Numbered from the stretch's first letter, positions 8,006 through 15,867 are shown. The stretch: 20,004 nucleotides of DNA from an uncultured Solobacterium sp. (GCA_900547815.1 URHY01000039.1:1-20004); one strand, 5' to 3'. Notes: a model not told the origin generated them from the sequence alone. Numbers and translations are program-made.

Positions 8006-8030
8006 ACACCGTTTAAAACGGTGTATTTTT
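8006..8030 (+). terminator. Terminator after the ridA-like gene
   Basis: ACACCG (8006-8011) pairs with CGGTGT (8019-8024) around TTTAAAA, followed by ATTTTT. It starts two bases after the stop codon. The convergent comK-like gene ends inside this hairpin (stop at 8013-8015), so the two transcripts overlap at their 3' ends. Confidence 0.8.
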
Positions 8031-8426
8031 ATTTAAAAAGCGAAATATAAGGTGCATTGAATTGCGAATTCTTTTGGGATGGTCGCAATCTAAGAAGGTA
8101 CCATCCTTAAAAGAAATTCTACAATAGGAATGATAGTACATGACATTTTGGATATTGGCATAATTGATCCATATACAGTCATGTGCTTTTTTTGATTTGT
8201 TTGGAAAGTAGACTTCATGTTTTGAAATATTCACAACAACGGGAATGAATTTTTTGGTCTTCATTTGATAGATAAAGGCTTCTTGCCTTCCTTTTAGGCT
8301 AGATCCATTCATTAGACACATTTCATTTAAGTAATTATGTGTGCTTAAACAAGCATGATACATTCTTTCATCTTCTTTTACAGTACAGACCTGGCTTGAT
8401 TTATGTTCATAGTATAAATAGTTCAT
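8013..8426 (-). CDS. comK: ComK-like competence transcription factor
   Basis: This 137-residue protein resembles ComK, the regulator that switches on DNA-uptake genes in Bacillus. The family core is visible: GSSLKGR at 41-47, a KFIPVVVN strand at 59-66, YFPNKSKK at 73-80, the CIWIN block at 84-88, ISFKDGTFL at 104-112 and a C-terminal RNSMHLIFRFL stretch. It is shorter than the 192-residue Bacillus protein, mainly at the C-terminus, like the shorter ComK homologues of other Bacillota. The start is uncertain. ATG at 8426 has no clear ribosome site and an in-frame stop lies shortly upstream. A GATAAT abuts this ATG, and if that is the promoter, translation would begin at Met22 instead. It is convergent with the ridA-like gene and downstream of plsY, separated by a terminator. 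Confidence 0.75.
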   Translation of the reverse strand: MNYLYYEHKSSQVCTVKEDERMYHACLSTHNYLNEMCLMNGSSLKGRQEAFIYQMKTKKFIPVVVNISKHEVYFPNKSKKAHDCIWINYANIQNVMYYHSYCRISFKDGTFLDCDHPKRIRNSMHLIFRFLNKNTPF

Positions 8427-8462
8427 ATTATCTATGATACGGGTTCAATGTGAAAAAGACAT

Positions 8463-8492
8463 AAAAAAAGAAAGTTTATTAAAAAACTTTCT
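8463..8492 (-). terminator. Terminator after plsY
   Basis: Read on the minus strand, AGAAAGTTT (8492-8484) pairs perfectly with AAACTTTCT (8477-8469) around a 6-base loop, followed by a run of seven T (8469-8463). The plsY stop codon (8493-8491) overlaps its first arm. It separates plsY from the comK-like gene. Confidence 0.85.
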
Positions 8493-9105
8493 ATAACCAC
8501 GAGATTGTATTTTCTGTACCCTTTTTGATTTTTTCAATATTTGTACGATGTCTGTAAATCACAAGGACTGTCATTAACCAGCTTGCGATAATAACAGAAA
8601 TGCTTTCAACATTGAATCCTAGCATAAGTGCCGTAATGTATAAACTACTTGAAATAGCTGCACACATACTAGCTAGAGATACATATTTAAATAAGTATAG
8701 GATAATTATAAACATGCCAAATGGTACGAGTAAGTAGCTTGCATCTTGAAATAAGAAAATGCTTGTAGAAAACAAGAAGCCAAACATTGTGCTGACGGCT
8801 TTGCCTCCATGGAATTTTGCGAAAATAGGATAACAATGTCCGATGCAACATGCAAGTCCTGTCCAGATTCCTGCAACCTTAGATACTTGTGTCGCAATCG
8901 CAATCGCAAGTACTACTTTTAAAACATCAAATACAATAACAGAAATGCCGGCTTTTTTACCTAGAACTCTTCCGGCGTTTGTTCCGCCTAAATTGCCTGA
9001 GCCATATTGGCGTATGTCTGTATGATAGAAAACTTTACCAATAATCAATGCGAAGGGTAAAGATCCTAATAAGTAACCCAATAAAATACATAGAATAGTT
9101 TTCAT
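8491..9105 (-). CDS. plsY: Glycerol-3-phosphate acyltransferase PlsY
   Basis: PlsY is an integral membrane enzyme that transfers acyl from acyl-phosphate to glycerol-3-phosphate, the first step of phospholipid synthesis in most Gram-positive bacteria. The 204-residue protein has the three family motifs: SGNLGGTNAGR (36-46), GH...P...FHGGKAVST (89-106) and HRTNIEKIKKGTE near the C-terminus, with about five membrane segments. I start it at 9105 because AGGTGG (9116-9111) sits five bases upstream. A longer reading frame beginning at 9141 has its ATG near the predicted -10 box and no ribosome site. In Bacillus plsY is divergent from parE, as it is here, but a fic gene now lies between them. Confidence 0.95.
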   Translation of the reverse strand: MKTILCILLGYLLGSLPFALIIGKVFYHTDIRQYGSGNLGGTNAGRVLGKKAGISVIVFDVLKVVLAIAIATQVSKVAGIWTGLACCIGHCYPIFAKFHGGKAVSTMFGFLFSTSIFLFQDASYLLVPFGMFIIILYLFKYVSLASMCAAISSSLYITALMLGFNVESISVIIASWLMTVLVIYRHRTNIEKIKKGTENTISWL

Positions 9106-9124
9106 TTCTTCCACCTCGAAACTT

Positions 9125-9153
9125 ATTTTAGCAGTTTTCATCTTCTTAGTCGA
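9125..9153 (-). promoter_or_regulatory. Candidate promoter of plsY
   Basis: On the minus strand TCGACT (9153-9148, four of six -35 matches) and TAAAAT (9130-9125) are 17 bp apart. The predicted transcript start near 9118 lies downstream of the ATG at 9141, which supports the shorter plsY start at 9105. Confidence 0.5.
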
Positions 9154-9175
9154 GAATTGGATGAAAAAATTAATG

Positions 9176-9192
9176 ATTTGACATAAATAATG
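9176..9192 (+). repeat. 17-bp direct repeat, copy left of fic
   Basis: ATTTGACATAAATAATG matches the copy at 10436-10452 at 16 of 17 positions. It contains a perfect -35 hexamer TTGACA (9178-9183). A TATACT lies 22 bp downstream at 9206-9211, and the right-hand copy has a TATAAT at the same distance. A 22-bp spacer is too long for a standard promoter. Confidence 0.6.
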
Positions 9193-9251
9193 CGGATATT
9201 AAATATATACTGATCTAGTACAGACAGGAGAAATATAAAGAATTTTCAATT

Positions 9252-9271
9252 TTAAAATATGTTAAAATATG
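9252..9271 (+). promoter_or_regulatory. Tandem TTAAAATATG and extended -10 upstream of fic
   Basis: The ten bases TTAAAATATG occur twice in direct succession (9252-9261 and 9262-9271). The junction creates an extended -10 element, TG-T-TAAAAT (9260-9268), with no good -35 box. A transcript from here would start near 9275 and carry the AAAGGA ribosome site at 9285-9290. Confidence 0.4.
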
Positions 9272-9299
9272 TGGTGTGAATTAGAAAGGATGCGTTGAA

Positions 9300-10421
9300 A
9301 TGGAAAGAGATCCATTTAAAGAATATATTAAAGAATCAGAGTTAGATACTGTGAATCGAGGATATGTTTGGAGCACGGCAATTGGTCTTCAGGCCGTAGA
9401 TGGTCTAAAGCCATCTAGCTATTTAATTGATACAGCAATCAAGAATATTGAAGGTAAGATCACATTGAAGGAAGCGCAAAACTTGATTGATACTTATTAT
9501 GAAGAAAGCCCTGCAAGTACTTCTGACGATGATCGTACTGAGGAGGCTGATAAAGTAGCTTCGCGTATTGCTCAAATATTATCAGAGACAGCATTTTCAT
9601 TTTCGCCTTTAGAATATCTTTCTATCCATAAGAAACTTTTCAAAGGTATATATAACCATGCAGGTAAAATGAGAACATATAATATCACAAAGAAGGAATG
9701 GGTGCTGGATGGTGCTACAGTTGTATATGGAAGTGCTTCACAATTAAAAGCCACTTTAGAATATGATTTTTCTCAAGAAAAGGAATTTAGTTACAAAAAT
9801 TTAATGATGGATGAAATTATTCATCATCTTGCCTTGTTTATTTCAAGACTTTGGCAAATTCATGTGTTTGAAGAAGGGAACACAAGGACAACGGCTGTCT
9901 TTTTCATAAAATATTTGCGTACACTTGGTTTTAATGTGACAAATGATATTTTTGCAGAAAATGCTTGGTATTTTAGAAACGCACTTGTTCGAGCAAATTA
10001 TACGAATCTACAAAAAAACATTCATGAAACAACAGAATATTTAGAATTATTTCTTAGAAATCTATTATTGGATGAAAAGAATGTACTTCGTAATCGTACA
10101 ATGCATATAAGTGGATATTTTTCAGAAAAAGTGGACATTGAAGCCGAAAAGGTGGACATTGAAACCAAAAAAGTGGATATTGACTACAAAAAAGTGGACA
10201 TTGGAAGTTTAAAGTTTAGTAAACGAACAGTTCATCATATTGAAATTCTGTTTGATGAATATGGGTATAATCGAGTATTTGGGAGAAGTGATGTGATGGA
10301 TTTAGTTGGATTAAAGCGTTCAGCTGTATCTAAGCTAATATCTAAATTATTAGAAACAGGAATCATTGAACCTGTTACAGGGCATGGAAAAGGTAGATAT
10401 AAGTTTAAGCATAAGGTGTGA
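9300..10421 (+). CDS. Fic-domain protein with fused antitoxin region and winged helix
   Basis: Fic proteins usually transfer AMP or a similar group from a nucleotide to a target protein. The 373-residue protein has four parts. Residues ~24-68 resemble VbhA-type antitoxin helices (GLQAVDGLKPSS, then EGKITLKEAQ). The Fic core follows, with a flap near 143-149 and the active-site motif H188-V-F-E-E-G-N194-T-R196. Four seven-residue KVDI repeats lie at 276-303. A C-terminal winged-helix DNA-binding domain spans ~304-370. The second Gly of the usual HxFxxGNGR is Thr, a common variant, and the catalytic His is present. The inhibitory motif [ST]xxxE[GN] is imperfect (L30...D34-G35). Base composition resembles its neighbours. 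It separates the plsY/parE divergent pair and is probably an acquired, self-regulated toxin-like enzyme; its target is unknown. Confidence 0.9.
   Translation: MERDPFKEYIKESELDTVNRGYVWSTAIGLQAVDGLKPSSYLIDTAIKNIEGKITLKEAQNLIDTYYEESPASTSDDDRTEEADKVASRIAQILSETAFSFSPLEYLSIHKKLFKGIYNHAGKMRTYNITKKEWVLDGATVVYGSASQLKATLEYDFSQEKEFSYKNLMMDEIIHHLALFISRLWQIHVFEEGNTRTTAVFFIKYLRTLGFNVTNDIFAENAWYFRNALVRANYTNLQKNIHETTEYLELFLRNLLLDEKNVLRNRTMHISGYFSEKVDIEAEKVDIETKKVDIDYKKVDIGSLKFSKRTVHHIEILFDEYGYNRVFGRSDVMDLVGLKRSAVSKLISKLLETGIIEPVTGHGKGRYKFKHKV
10125..10208 (+). repeat. Four 21-bp tandem coding repeats in fic
   Basis: Four in-frame 21-bp units encode EKVDIEA, EKVDIET, KKVDIDY and KKVDIGS (residues 276-303 of the Fic protein). 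DNA conservation between units is high (each carries a GTGGAYATTG core), so the array looks recently expanded. It links the Fic core to the winged helix. Confidence 0.9.
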
Positions 10422-10434
10422 AAAGCACCTTTTT
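10413..10434 (+). terminator. Weak terminator after fic
   Basis: AAGGTG (10413-10418) pairs with CACCTT (10426-10431) around a loop that holds the fic stop codon, followed by a short T-run to 10434. The 6-bp stem suggests incomplete termination. Confidence 0.5.
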
Positions 10435-10435
10435 A

Positions 10436-10452
10436 ATTTGACATGAATAATG
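10436..10452 (+). repeat. 17-bp direct repeat, copy right of fic
   Basis: ATTTGACATGAATAATG matches the copy at 9176-9192 with one mismatch. TTGACA is at 10438-10443 and a perfect TATAAT at 10466-10471, again 22 bp away. It begins directly after the fic terminator and lies about 100 bases upstream of parE. Confidence 0.6.
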
Positions 10453-10514
10453 TATATATAGCGTGTATAATCAAATTGATTTGAAGGAATTTGTGTGCAC
10501 TTTTTTTGATTTGT

Positions 10515-10523
10515 TGATATAAT
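10515..10523 (+). promoter_or_regulatory. Candidate extended -10 promoter of parE
   Basis: TGA-TATAAT (10515-10523) is a perfect extended -10 element with no recognisable -35 at standard spacing. Transcription would start near 10530. That leaves about 22 leader bases and argues against the TTG at 10534 as the parE start. Confidence 0.55.
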
Positions 10524-10551
10524 AAAGATTACGTTGGAAAGTAGGGATAGT

Positions 10552-12477
10552 ATGCCAAAACAACAATATGATGAAAGTAGTATCGTTATTTTAGAAGGCT
10601 TGGATGCCGTAAGAAAGCGTCCAGGAATGTATATTGGATCTACGGATTCAAAAGGTTTACATCACCTTGTATGGGAAATTGTTGACAATGCGATTGACGA
10701 AGCTTTGAATGGCTATGGCAACGAAATTACAATTACCCTGGAAAAAGATGGCAGTGTAACAGTAGAAGATCATGGGCGTGGAATGCCTGTTGGAAAACAT
10801 AAATCAGGAGTAAGTACACTTCAAGTAATTTTTACTATTTTACATGCAGGTGGTAAATTTACTAGTCATGGAGGATATACAAGTGCTGGAGGATTACATG
10901 GTGTAGGTGCAAGTGTTGTAAATGCTCTATGTACATGGTGTAAAGTTACAGTACATGATGGAAAAGATATTTGGAGTATGACATTTGAAGATGGGGGAAG
11001 CAAGATTGGAAAACTTGAAAAAGTAGGAAAAACCAATCGTACTGGAAGTACAGTAACCTTTAAACCGGATCCGACTATCTTTAAGACGGTTCATTTTTCA
11101 TATTCTACCATTTGTGAAAGAGCGCAAGAAGATGCCTTTTTATTAAAAGGATTAAAAATGATTGTTCGTGATAAGCGCAAAGAAGAAAAAGAAGTTATAT
11201 ATCAATATGAAGATGGTTTAAAAGCATTTATTGACGAAGTAAATCAAGATCATACACCGATGCATGATTCAGTAAGTTTTAGAGGGGAAAGTAATCAAAT
11301 TGTTGTTGAAGGATGTTTCCAATATACAGATGAGTATCAGGAAAATATTTTCTCATTCACGAACATGGTACGTACTCGCGATGGAGGATCTCATGAAACG
11401 GGTGCTAAACAAGCTTTCACAAAAGTATTTAATGAATATGCACGTAAAAATGGTTTCTTAAAAGAAAAAGATAAAGGTTTTGATGGAAATGATGTTAGGG
11501 AAGGTTTGACATTGGTCATTAATTTAACCATTCCAGAAGATTATTTACAATTTGAAGGTCAGACTAAAGAAAAATTAGGTACGCCAGAGGCAAAGCCGGC
11601 TACTGAAGCAGTGGTATCTGAAAATCTTCGTTATTTTTTAGAAGAAAATAAAGAGATTGCCAATGCTCTAGTTCGAAAAATCATTAAAGCAGCACAAGCT
11701 CGTAATGCAGCAAGGAAAGCACGTGCTGACATTCGTAACGGAAAAGGAAAGAATCGTTCAGAAAGAGTTTTGTCTGGAAAACTAGCATCTGCTCAAAGTA
11801 AGGATGCTAGAAGAAAAGAATTATACTTAGTCGAAGGGGATTCTGCGGGTGGTTCTGCAAAGCAGGGGCGTGATTCAAAGTATCAAGCGATCTTGCCTTT
11901 GCGTGGAAAAGTTTTAAATACAGAAAAGGCAAGTCTTGAAGCCATTGAAAAAAATGAAGAATTGAATACCATCATTCATGCCTTAGGTGCAGGTGTAGGT
12001 GCTAATTTTACGGCTGAAGATTCAAACTACTATAAAGTTATTATTATGACCGATGCCGATGATGATGGAGCGCATATTCAAAACTTGTTATTAACATTCT
12101 TCTATCGTTATATGCGTGAGCTAATCACTCATGAAATGTTGTATATTGCTCTTCCACCTCTATATCGAATTGCGAAAGGTGGAAAAGAATATTATCTATA
12201 TACAAACGAAGAATTGGATGAGAAAAAAGCAGAATTAAAAAATGGCTATACCATTACACGATACAAAGGTCTTGGTGAAATGAATGCCACTCAACTTTGG
12301 GATACGACAATGAATCCAGAATCTAGAACATTACTTTGTGTGACAATTGAAAATGCGATGATGGCAGAAAAAAGAGTTACAGAATTGATGGGCGATAAAG
12401 CTGAACTTCGAAGAAATTGGATTGAAGATAATGTCGTGTTTACACTAGAAGATGATTATAAGGAGGTAAGTGCGTGA
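10552..12477 (+). CDS. parE: DNA topoisomerase IV subunit B
   Basis: ParE is the ATPase subunit of topoisomerase IV, which decatenates daughter chromosomes with ParC. The 641-residue protein has GHKL ATPase motifs (DNAIDEAL near 45-52, DHGRGMP, GGLHGVGASVVNAL), the transducer, and a TOPRIM domain with E428 of VEGDSAGGSAKQGRD and the DADDD acidic cluster starting at D501. It is called ParE rather than GyrB because parC follows directly and plsY is the upstream neighbour, as in other Bacillota. I start at ATG 10552, with purine-rich GGAAAG and AGGGA upstream. An in-frame TTG at 10534 would add six residues but has no ribosome site. The stop codon overlaps the parC start by four bases, so the two subunits are translationally coupled. 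Confidence 0.95.
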   Translation: MPKQQYDESSIVILEGLDAVRKRPGMYIGSTDSKGLHHLVWEIVDNAIDEALNGYGNEITITLEKDGSVTVEDHGRGMPVGKHKSGVSTLQVIFTILHAGGKFTSHGGYTSAGGLHGVGASVVNALCTWCKVTVHDGKDIWSMTFEDGGSKIGKLEKVGKTNRTGSTVTFKPDPTIFKTVHFSYSTICERAQEDAFLLKGLKMIVRDKRKEEKEVIYQYEDGLKAFIDEVNQDHTPMHDSVSFRGESNQIVVEGCFQYTDEYQENIFSFTNMVRTRDGGSHETGAKQAFTKVFNEYARKNGFLKEKDKGFDGNDVREGLTLVINLTIPEDYLQFEGQTKEKLGTPEAKPATEAVVSENLRYFLEENKEIANALVRKIIKAAQARNAARKARADIRNGKGKNRSERVLSGKLASAQSKDARRKELYLVEGDSAGGSAKQGRDSKYQAILPLRGKVLNTEKASLEAIEKNEELNTIIHALGAGVGANFTAEDSNYYKVIIMTDADDDGAHIQNLLLTFFYRYMRELITHEMLYIALPPLYRIAKGGKEYYLYTNEELDEKKAELKNGYTITRYKGLGEMNATQLWDTTMNPESRTLLCVTIENAMMAEKRVTELMGDKAELRRNWIEDNVVFTLEDDYKEVSA

Positions 12478-14957
12478 AAGAAAAAGAAATAAAACATAAT
12501 GTTTTAAAAAATTCTTTAGAAGATATCATGGCCGATCGTTTTGCCAGATATTCAAAATATATAATTCAAGAACGTGCTTTACCTGATGCTAGAGATGGAC
12601 TAAAGCCAGTTCAAAGACGTATTTTATATGCGATGTATGAAGATGGAAATACATACAATAAGCCATACCATAAATCCGCAAAAACAGTAGGTAATGTAAT
12701 TGGTAATTATCACCCTCATGGAGATAGTTCTGTTTATGATGCGATGGTTCGTATGTCACAAAATTGGAAAATTACCAATCCTTTAATTGATATGCAAGGA
12801 AATAATGGATCTATCGATGATGATCCAGCTGCTGCAATGCGTTATACAGAGGCGCGCTTAGCTAGAATTAGTGATTTTTTACTACAAGATATTGATAAAG
12901 ATACAGTGGAATGGGCACCCAACTTTTCAGATGAAAAAATGGAACCAACCGTACTTCCTGCACGTTTTCCAAATTTATTAGTCAATGGAATTACAGGTAT
13001 TGCGGCAGGATACGCCACAAATATTCCTCCACACAATTTGAATGAAGTCATTCAAGCAAGTATTTATCGTATTTCGCATCCAGATTGTTCATTAGAAGAA
13101 TTGATGCAGTTTGTGAAAGGTCCAGACTTTCCAACTGGTGGAATTGTGATGGGACTTGATGGTATCAAACAAGCTTTTCAGACAGGTCGTGGACGTGTTT
13201 TGATTCGTTCAAAAGTAGAAGTAGTACCTACGCGAACAATTAAACAAATTATTATTCATGAGATTCCTTATGAAGTGATCAAATCGAATCTTGTAAAGAA
13301 AATTGATGAGATTCGTTTAAATAAAAAAATCGATGGTATTTTAGATGTTCGTGATGAAAGTGATCGTACTGGACTTCGTATTGTGGTGGATCTTAAAAAA
13401 GATAGTAATGATGAACAGATTTTAAATTATCTATATAAAAATACAGATTTACAAATTTCATATAACTACAACGTCATCGCCATCGTGAATAAAGCTCCTG
13501 TACAAATGTCTTTAGCTATGATGTTAGATGCCTTTATTAGTCATCGTGAAGATGTTGTGATTCGAAGAAGTAAATTTGATTTGAAAACAAAGAAAGAGCG
13601 TGCTCATATTTTAGAAGGTTTGATCAAAGCGGTAAGTGTAATGGATGAAATTATTCACATCATTCGTAAATCGAAAGATAAGTCACATGCCAAAAAGAAT
13701 TTGATTGAACGTTTTGATTTTACTGAAAAACAAGCAGAAGCTATTGTTGTTATGCGTCTATATCGTTTGACGAATACAGATGTAAAAGAATTAAAGGCAG
13801 AATTTAAACAACTTCAAAGTTATATTGCAGAATTAGAAAAGATTATTCGTGATAAATCGGAATTGCATAAAGTAATGGTTGAAGAACTTGAGAAGGTGAA
13901 TGCAGAATTTAATACGCCTAGACTTTCTAAAATCGTTCATGAAGTTAAGGAGATCGTGATTGATGAAAAGGCAATGATCTCAAAAGAAGAATGTATGATC
14001 ACTGTAACTCGTGATGGATATATTAAACGTGTTTCTATGCGTAGCTATAATGCATCAAGTGATTCAATGACACAAAGAAAAGATACAGATTCTTTGGTTT
14101 GTTATGGGGTGAGTCATACATTACAGACTTTGATTTTCTTTACAAATCGTGGAACATATGGATATATTCCTGTTTATCAAATTGAAGAGGCAAAATGGAA
14201 AGATTTGGGTGGCCATATCTCAAATTATATTAAGATGGATTCAAGTGAAAAAATCATTGCGGCCTATGTATTAGATGCTTTTAAAACAGGGGTACATGTT
14301 GTGAGTGCAAGTCGTCATGGCATGATCAAACGTACAGAATTAAAAGAGTTCGAGGTTTCTCGTTCAAATAAAACGATGACTTGTATGAAAATTGGTGCTA
14401 TGGATGAAATGATATCTGTATCTCTATCTTATAAACCAGATGATCAAGTGATTTTAGTAAGTGAACAAGGATATGGTTTAATGTATCCGGTTGAACAGAT
14501 TCCATTGGTTTCTAATAAATCAAAAGGTGTTAAGGCAATGAACTTATCCAAAGATGATTGTGTTGCTTCTATTTGTATTCGTAAAAATAGAGATGAACAA
14601 GTATTGATTTCTACAACCACACTTTCTTTAAAGCGTATGAAACAACTTGAAATTGCACCATTAAATCGTCCGGCTAAGGGAAATCGTATTTGTAAGTTGG
14701 TAAAATCGAATCCAAATGTTATTTTCAATTTACAAATGGTGGATCTAAATACGAAAATTGAAATATATACAGATGAAATCCTTACATTTGAAGCGAAAGA
14801 AGTCAGTTTGATGAATGCACAGTCAACTTTCTCAACGCCATATGGAAAAGTTGAGTCATTTGAATGGATCTGTCCTCTTGAAAATGTATTGGATGGATCT
14901 TGGGTAAAACAAGAAGATTTTAAACAACCTTCTTTATTTGAGGAGAATAACGCATGA
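12474..14957 (+). CDS. parC: DNA topoisomerase IV subunit A
   Basis: ParC is the DNA-cleaving subunit of topoisomerase IV. The 827-residue protein starts at GTG 12474, overlapping the parE stop as GTGA, with AAGGAGGT six bases upstream. The winged-helix cleavage domain has the catalytic tyrosine at Y124 within AAMRYTEARL. The quinolone-resistance region is HPHGDSSVYDAM (80-91), with Ser85 and Asp89 at the two classic resistance positions. These are the susceptible-type residues seen in other Gram-positive ParC proteins, so the sequence shows no target-site quinolone resistance. A coiled-coil gate follows (about 370-490) and a C-terminal beta-pinwheel domain. The stop codon overlaps the next start (ATGA), with AGGAG at 14941-14945 inside the parC reading frame. 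Confidence 0.96.
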   Translation: MKEKEIKHNVLKNSLEDIMADRFARYSKYIIQERALPDARDGLKPVQRRILYAMYEDGNTYNKPYHKSAKTVGNVIGNYHPHGDSSVYDAMVRMSQNWKITNPLIDMQGNNGSIDDDPAAAMRYTEARLARISDFLLQDIDKDTVEWAPNFSDEKMEPTVLPARFPNLLVNGITGIAAGYATNIPPHNLNEVIQASIYRISHPDCSLEELMQFVKGPDFPTGGIVMGLDGIKQAFQTGRGRVLIRSKVEVVPTRTIKQIIIHEIPYEVIKSNLVKKIDEIRLNKKIDGILDVRDESDRTGLRIVVDLKKDSNDEQILNYLYKNTDLQISYNYNVIAIVNKAPVQMSLAMMLDAFISHREDVVIRRSKFDLKTKKERAHILEGLIKAVSVMDEIIHIIRKSKDKSHAKKNLIERFDFTEKQAEAIVVMRLYRLTNTDVKELKAEFKQLQSYIAELEKIIRDKSELHKVMVEELEKVNAEFNTPRLSKIVHEVKEIVIDEKAMISKEECMITVTRDGYIKRVSMRSYNASSDSMTQRKDTDSLVCYGVSHTLQTLIFFTNRGTYGYIPVYQIEEAKWKDLGGHISNYIKMDSSEKIIAAYVLDAFKTGVHVVSASRHGMIKRTELKEFEVSRSNKTMTCMKIGAMDEMISVSLSYKPDDQVILVSEQGYGLMYPVEQIPLVSNKSKGVKAMNLSKDDCVASICIRKNRDEQVLISTTTLSLKRMKQLEIAPLNRPAKGNRICKLVKSNPNVIFNLQMVDLNTKIEIYTDEILTFEAKEVSLMNAQSTFSTPYGKVESFEWICPLENVLDGSWVKQEDFKQPSLFEENNA

Positions 14958-15823
14958 GTAAAAAACAAGCAAATTTAGTTTGCTTAATTGTTGCAGCCAT
15001 TTGGGGTGGTGGATTCATTGCCACAGATGCTGCTTTACAAACGTTTGATCCTTTTACGGTTTTAATGATTCGCTTTATTGGTGCAAGCCTAGTTAGTATT
15101 GTGGTTTGTCTTTGTAGTCATGTTAAAGTTTCAAAACAAGCACTTTTTCGAGGAAGTATTTCAGGGGTGTTAATGTATTTGGCATTCGCATTTCAAACTT
15201 TTGGTTTGGCTTTGACAAATACGGGTCAAAATGCATTTTTAACCGCGGTAAACGTAGTTTTGGTTCCATATATTGTATGGCTTTTATGGAAAAAGAAGCC
15301 AAGTAAAAGACAACTTGGCGCTAGTGTAATATGCTTAGTAGGCATTGCGTGTTTAAGCTTATCAAAAGGCTATTTCCAATTTAGTTTTGGAGATTGTTTA
15401 TCTTTGATATGTGCCTTGTTCTTTGCGTGTCACATTATTTCTTTGGAATATGCGACTGAAAATAGTAATTCCATTGCGATCAATGCTGTACAGATGAGTG
15501 TTGCTGCTTTACTATCAATTCCTTTCGCATTGTCTTTGGAGACAATTCCACAAAATATTTCAATGCATGCTTACATGAGTTGTGGCTATATGATTTTAGT
15601 GGCAACATTCTTGGCATTTCAATTACAGACCTTGGCACAAAAGTATACAGATGCATCGAGTGCAAGTGTACTTTTATGCACAGAATCTTTATTTGCGAAT
15701 GTATTTGGCTTTGTTCTGCTTCATGAAGCAAAGAGTCCAATTATGATTTTAGGTGGACTTTTGATCTTCTTTTCAGTGATTTTAACTGAATATAGTGGAC
15801 AATTCGTATTGTCAAAAGCTTAA
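14954..15823 (+). CDS. EamA-family (DMT) membrane transporter
   Basis: This 289-residue protein of the drug/metabolite transporter superfamily has about ten hydrophobic segments arranged as two EamA repeats. The family N-terminal signature is visible as AIWGGGFIATDAAL (14-27), followed by MIRFIGASL (39-47), and the second half starts around residue 145. Family members export amino acids, metabolites or drugs; the substrate here cannot be told from sequence. It overlaps the parC stop by four bases (ATGA) and has a good AGGAG, so it is translated with topoisomerase IV. This coupling has no obvious functional reason. A promoter for the next gene overlaps its last codons. Confidence 0.88.
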   Translation: MSKKQANLVCLIVAAIWGGGFIATDAALQTFDPFTVLMIRFIGASLVSIVVCLCSHVKVSKQALFRGSISGVLMYLAFAFQTFGLALTNTGQNAFLTAVNVVLVPYIVWLLWKKKPSKRQLGASVICLVGIACLSLSKGYFQFSFGDCLSLICALFFACHIISLEYATENSNSIAINAVQMSVAALLSIPFALSLETIPQNISMHAYMSCGYMILVATFLAFQLQTLAQKYTDASSASVLLCTESLFANVFGFVLLHEAKSPIMILGGLLIFFSVILTEYSGQFVLSKA

Positions 15824-15837
15824 AAAGATAGTAGAAT
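15809..15837 (+). promoter_or_regulatory. Promoter of yneF
   Basis: TTGTCA (15809-15814) and TAGAAT (15832-15837) are each one mismatch from consensus and exactly 17 bp apart. The -35 lies in the last codons of the transporter gene. Transcription would start near 15844. Confidence 0.65.
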
Positions 15838-15867
15838 AGATGAGTAGATAGTGAGGTTGACTAAAAT

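Noticed and set aside
8463..8492. AT-rich stretch as a ComK-box upstream of the comK-like gene
   Set aside because: Only one imperfect AAAC-N5-TTTT match occurs, not the required pair, and the plsY terminator hairpin explains the sequence.
9106..9141. A longer plsY with twelve extra N-terminal residues
   Set aside because: The ATG at 9141 has no ribosome site and lies upstream of the predicted transcript start, whereas 9105 has AGGTGG at good spacing and gives the normal PlsY N-terminus.
10491..10507. GTGCAC followed by seven T as a terminator or attenuator before parE
   Set aside because: The palindrome is too short to leave a loop, so no stable hairpin precedes the T-run.
10534..10551. 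TTG start for parE adding six residues
   Set aside because: There is no ribosome site upstream, and it falls about four bases after the predicted transcript start. ATG 10552 matches the usual ParE N-terminus.
12713..12742. Possible quinolone-resistance mutation in parC
   Set aside because: Ser85 and Asp89 are the normal susceptible-type residues at the two key positions, so no resistance change is visible.
14444..14968. 174-codon minus-strand reading frame over the parC end
   Set aside because: It lies wholly opposite parC, has no ribosome site that I can see and no recognisable domain.
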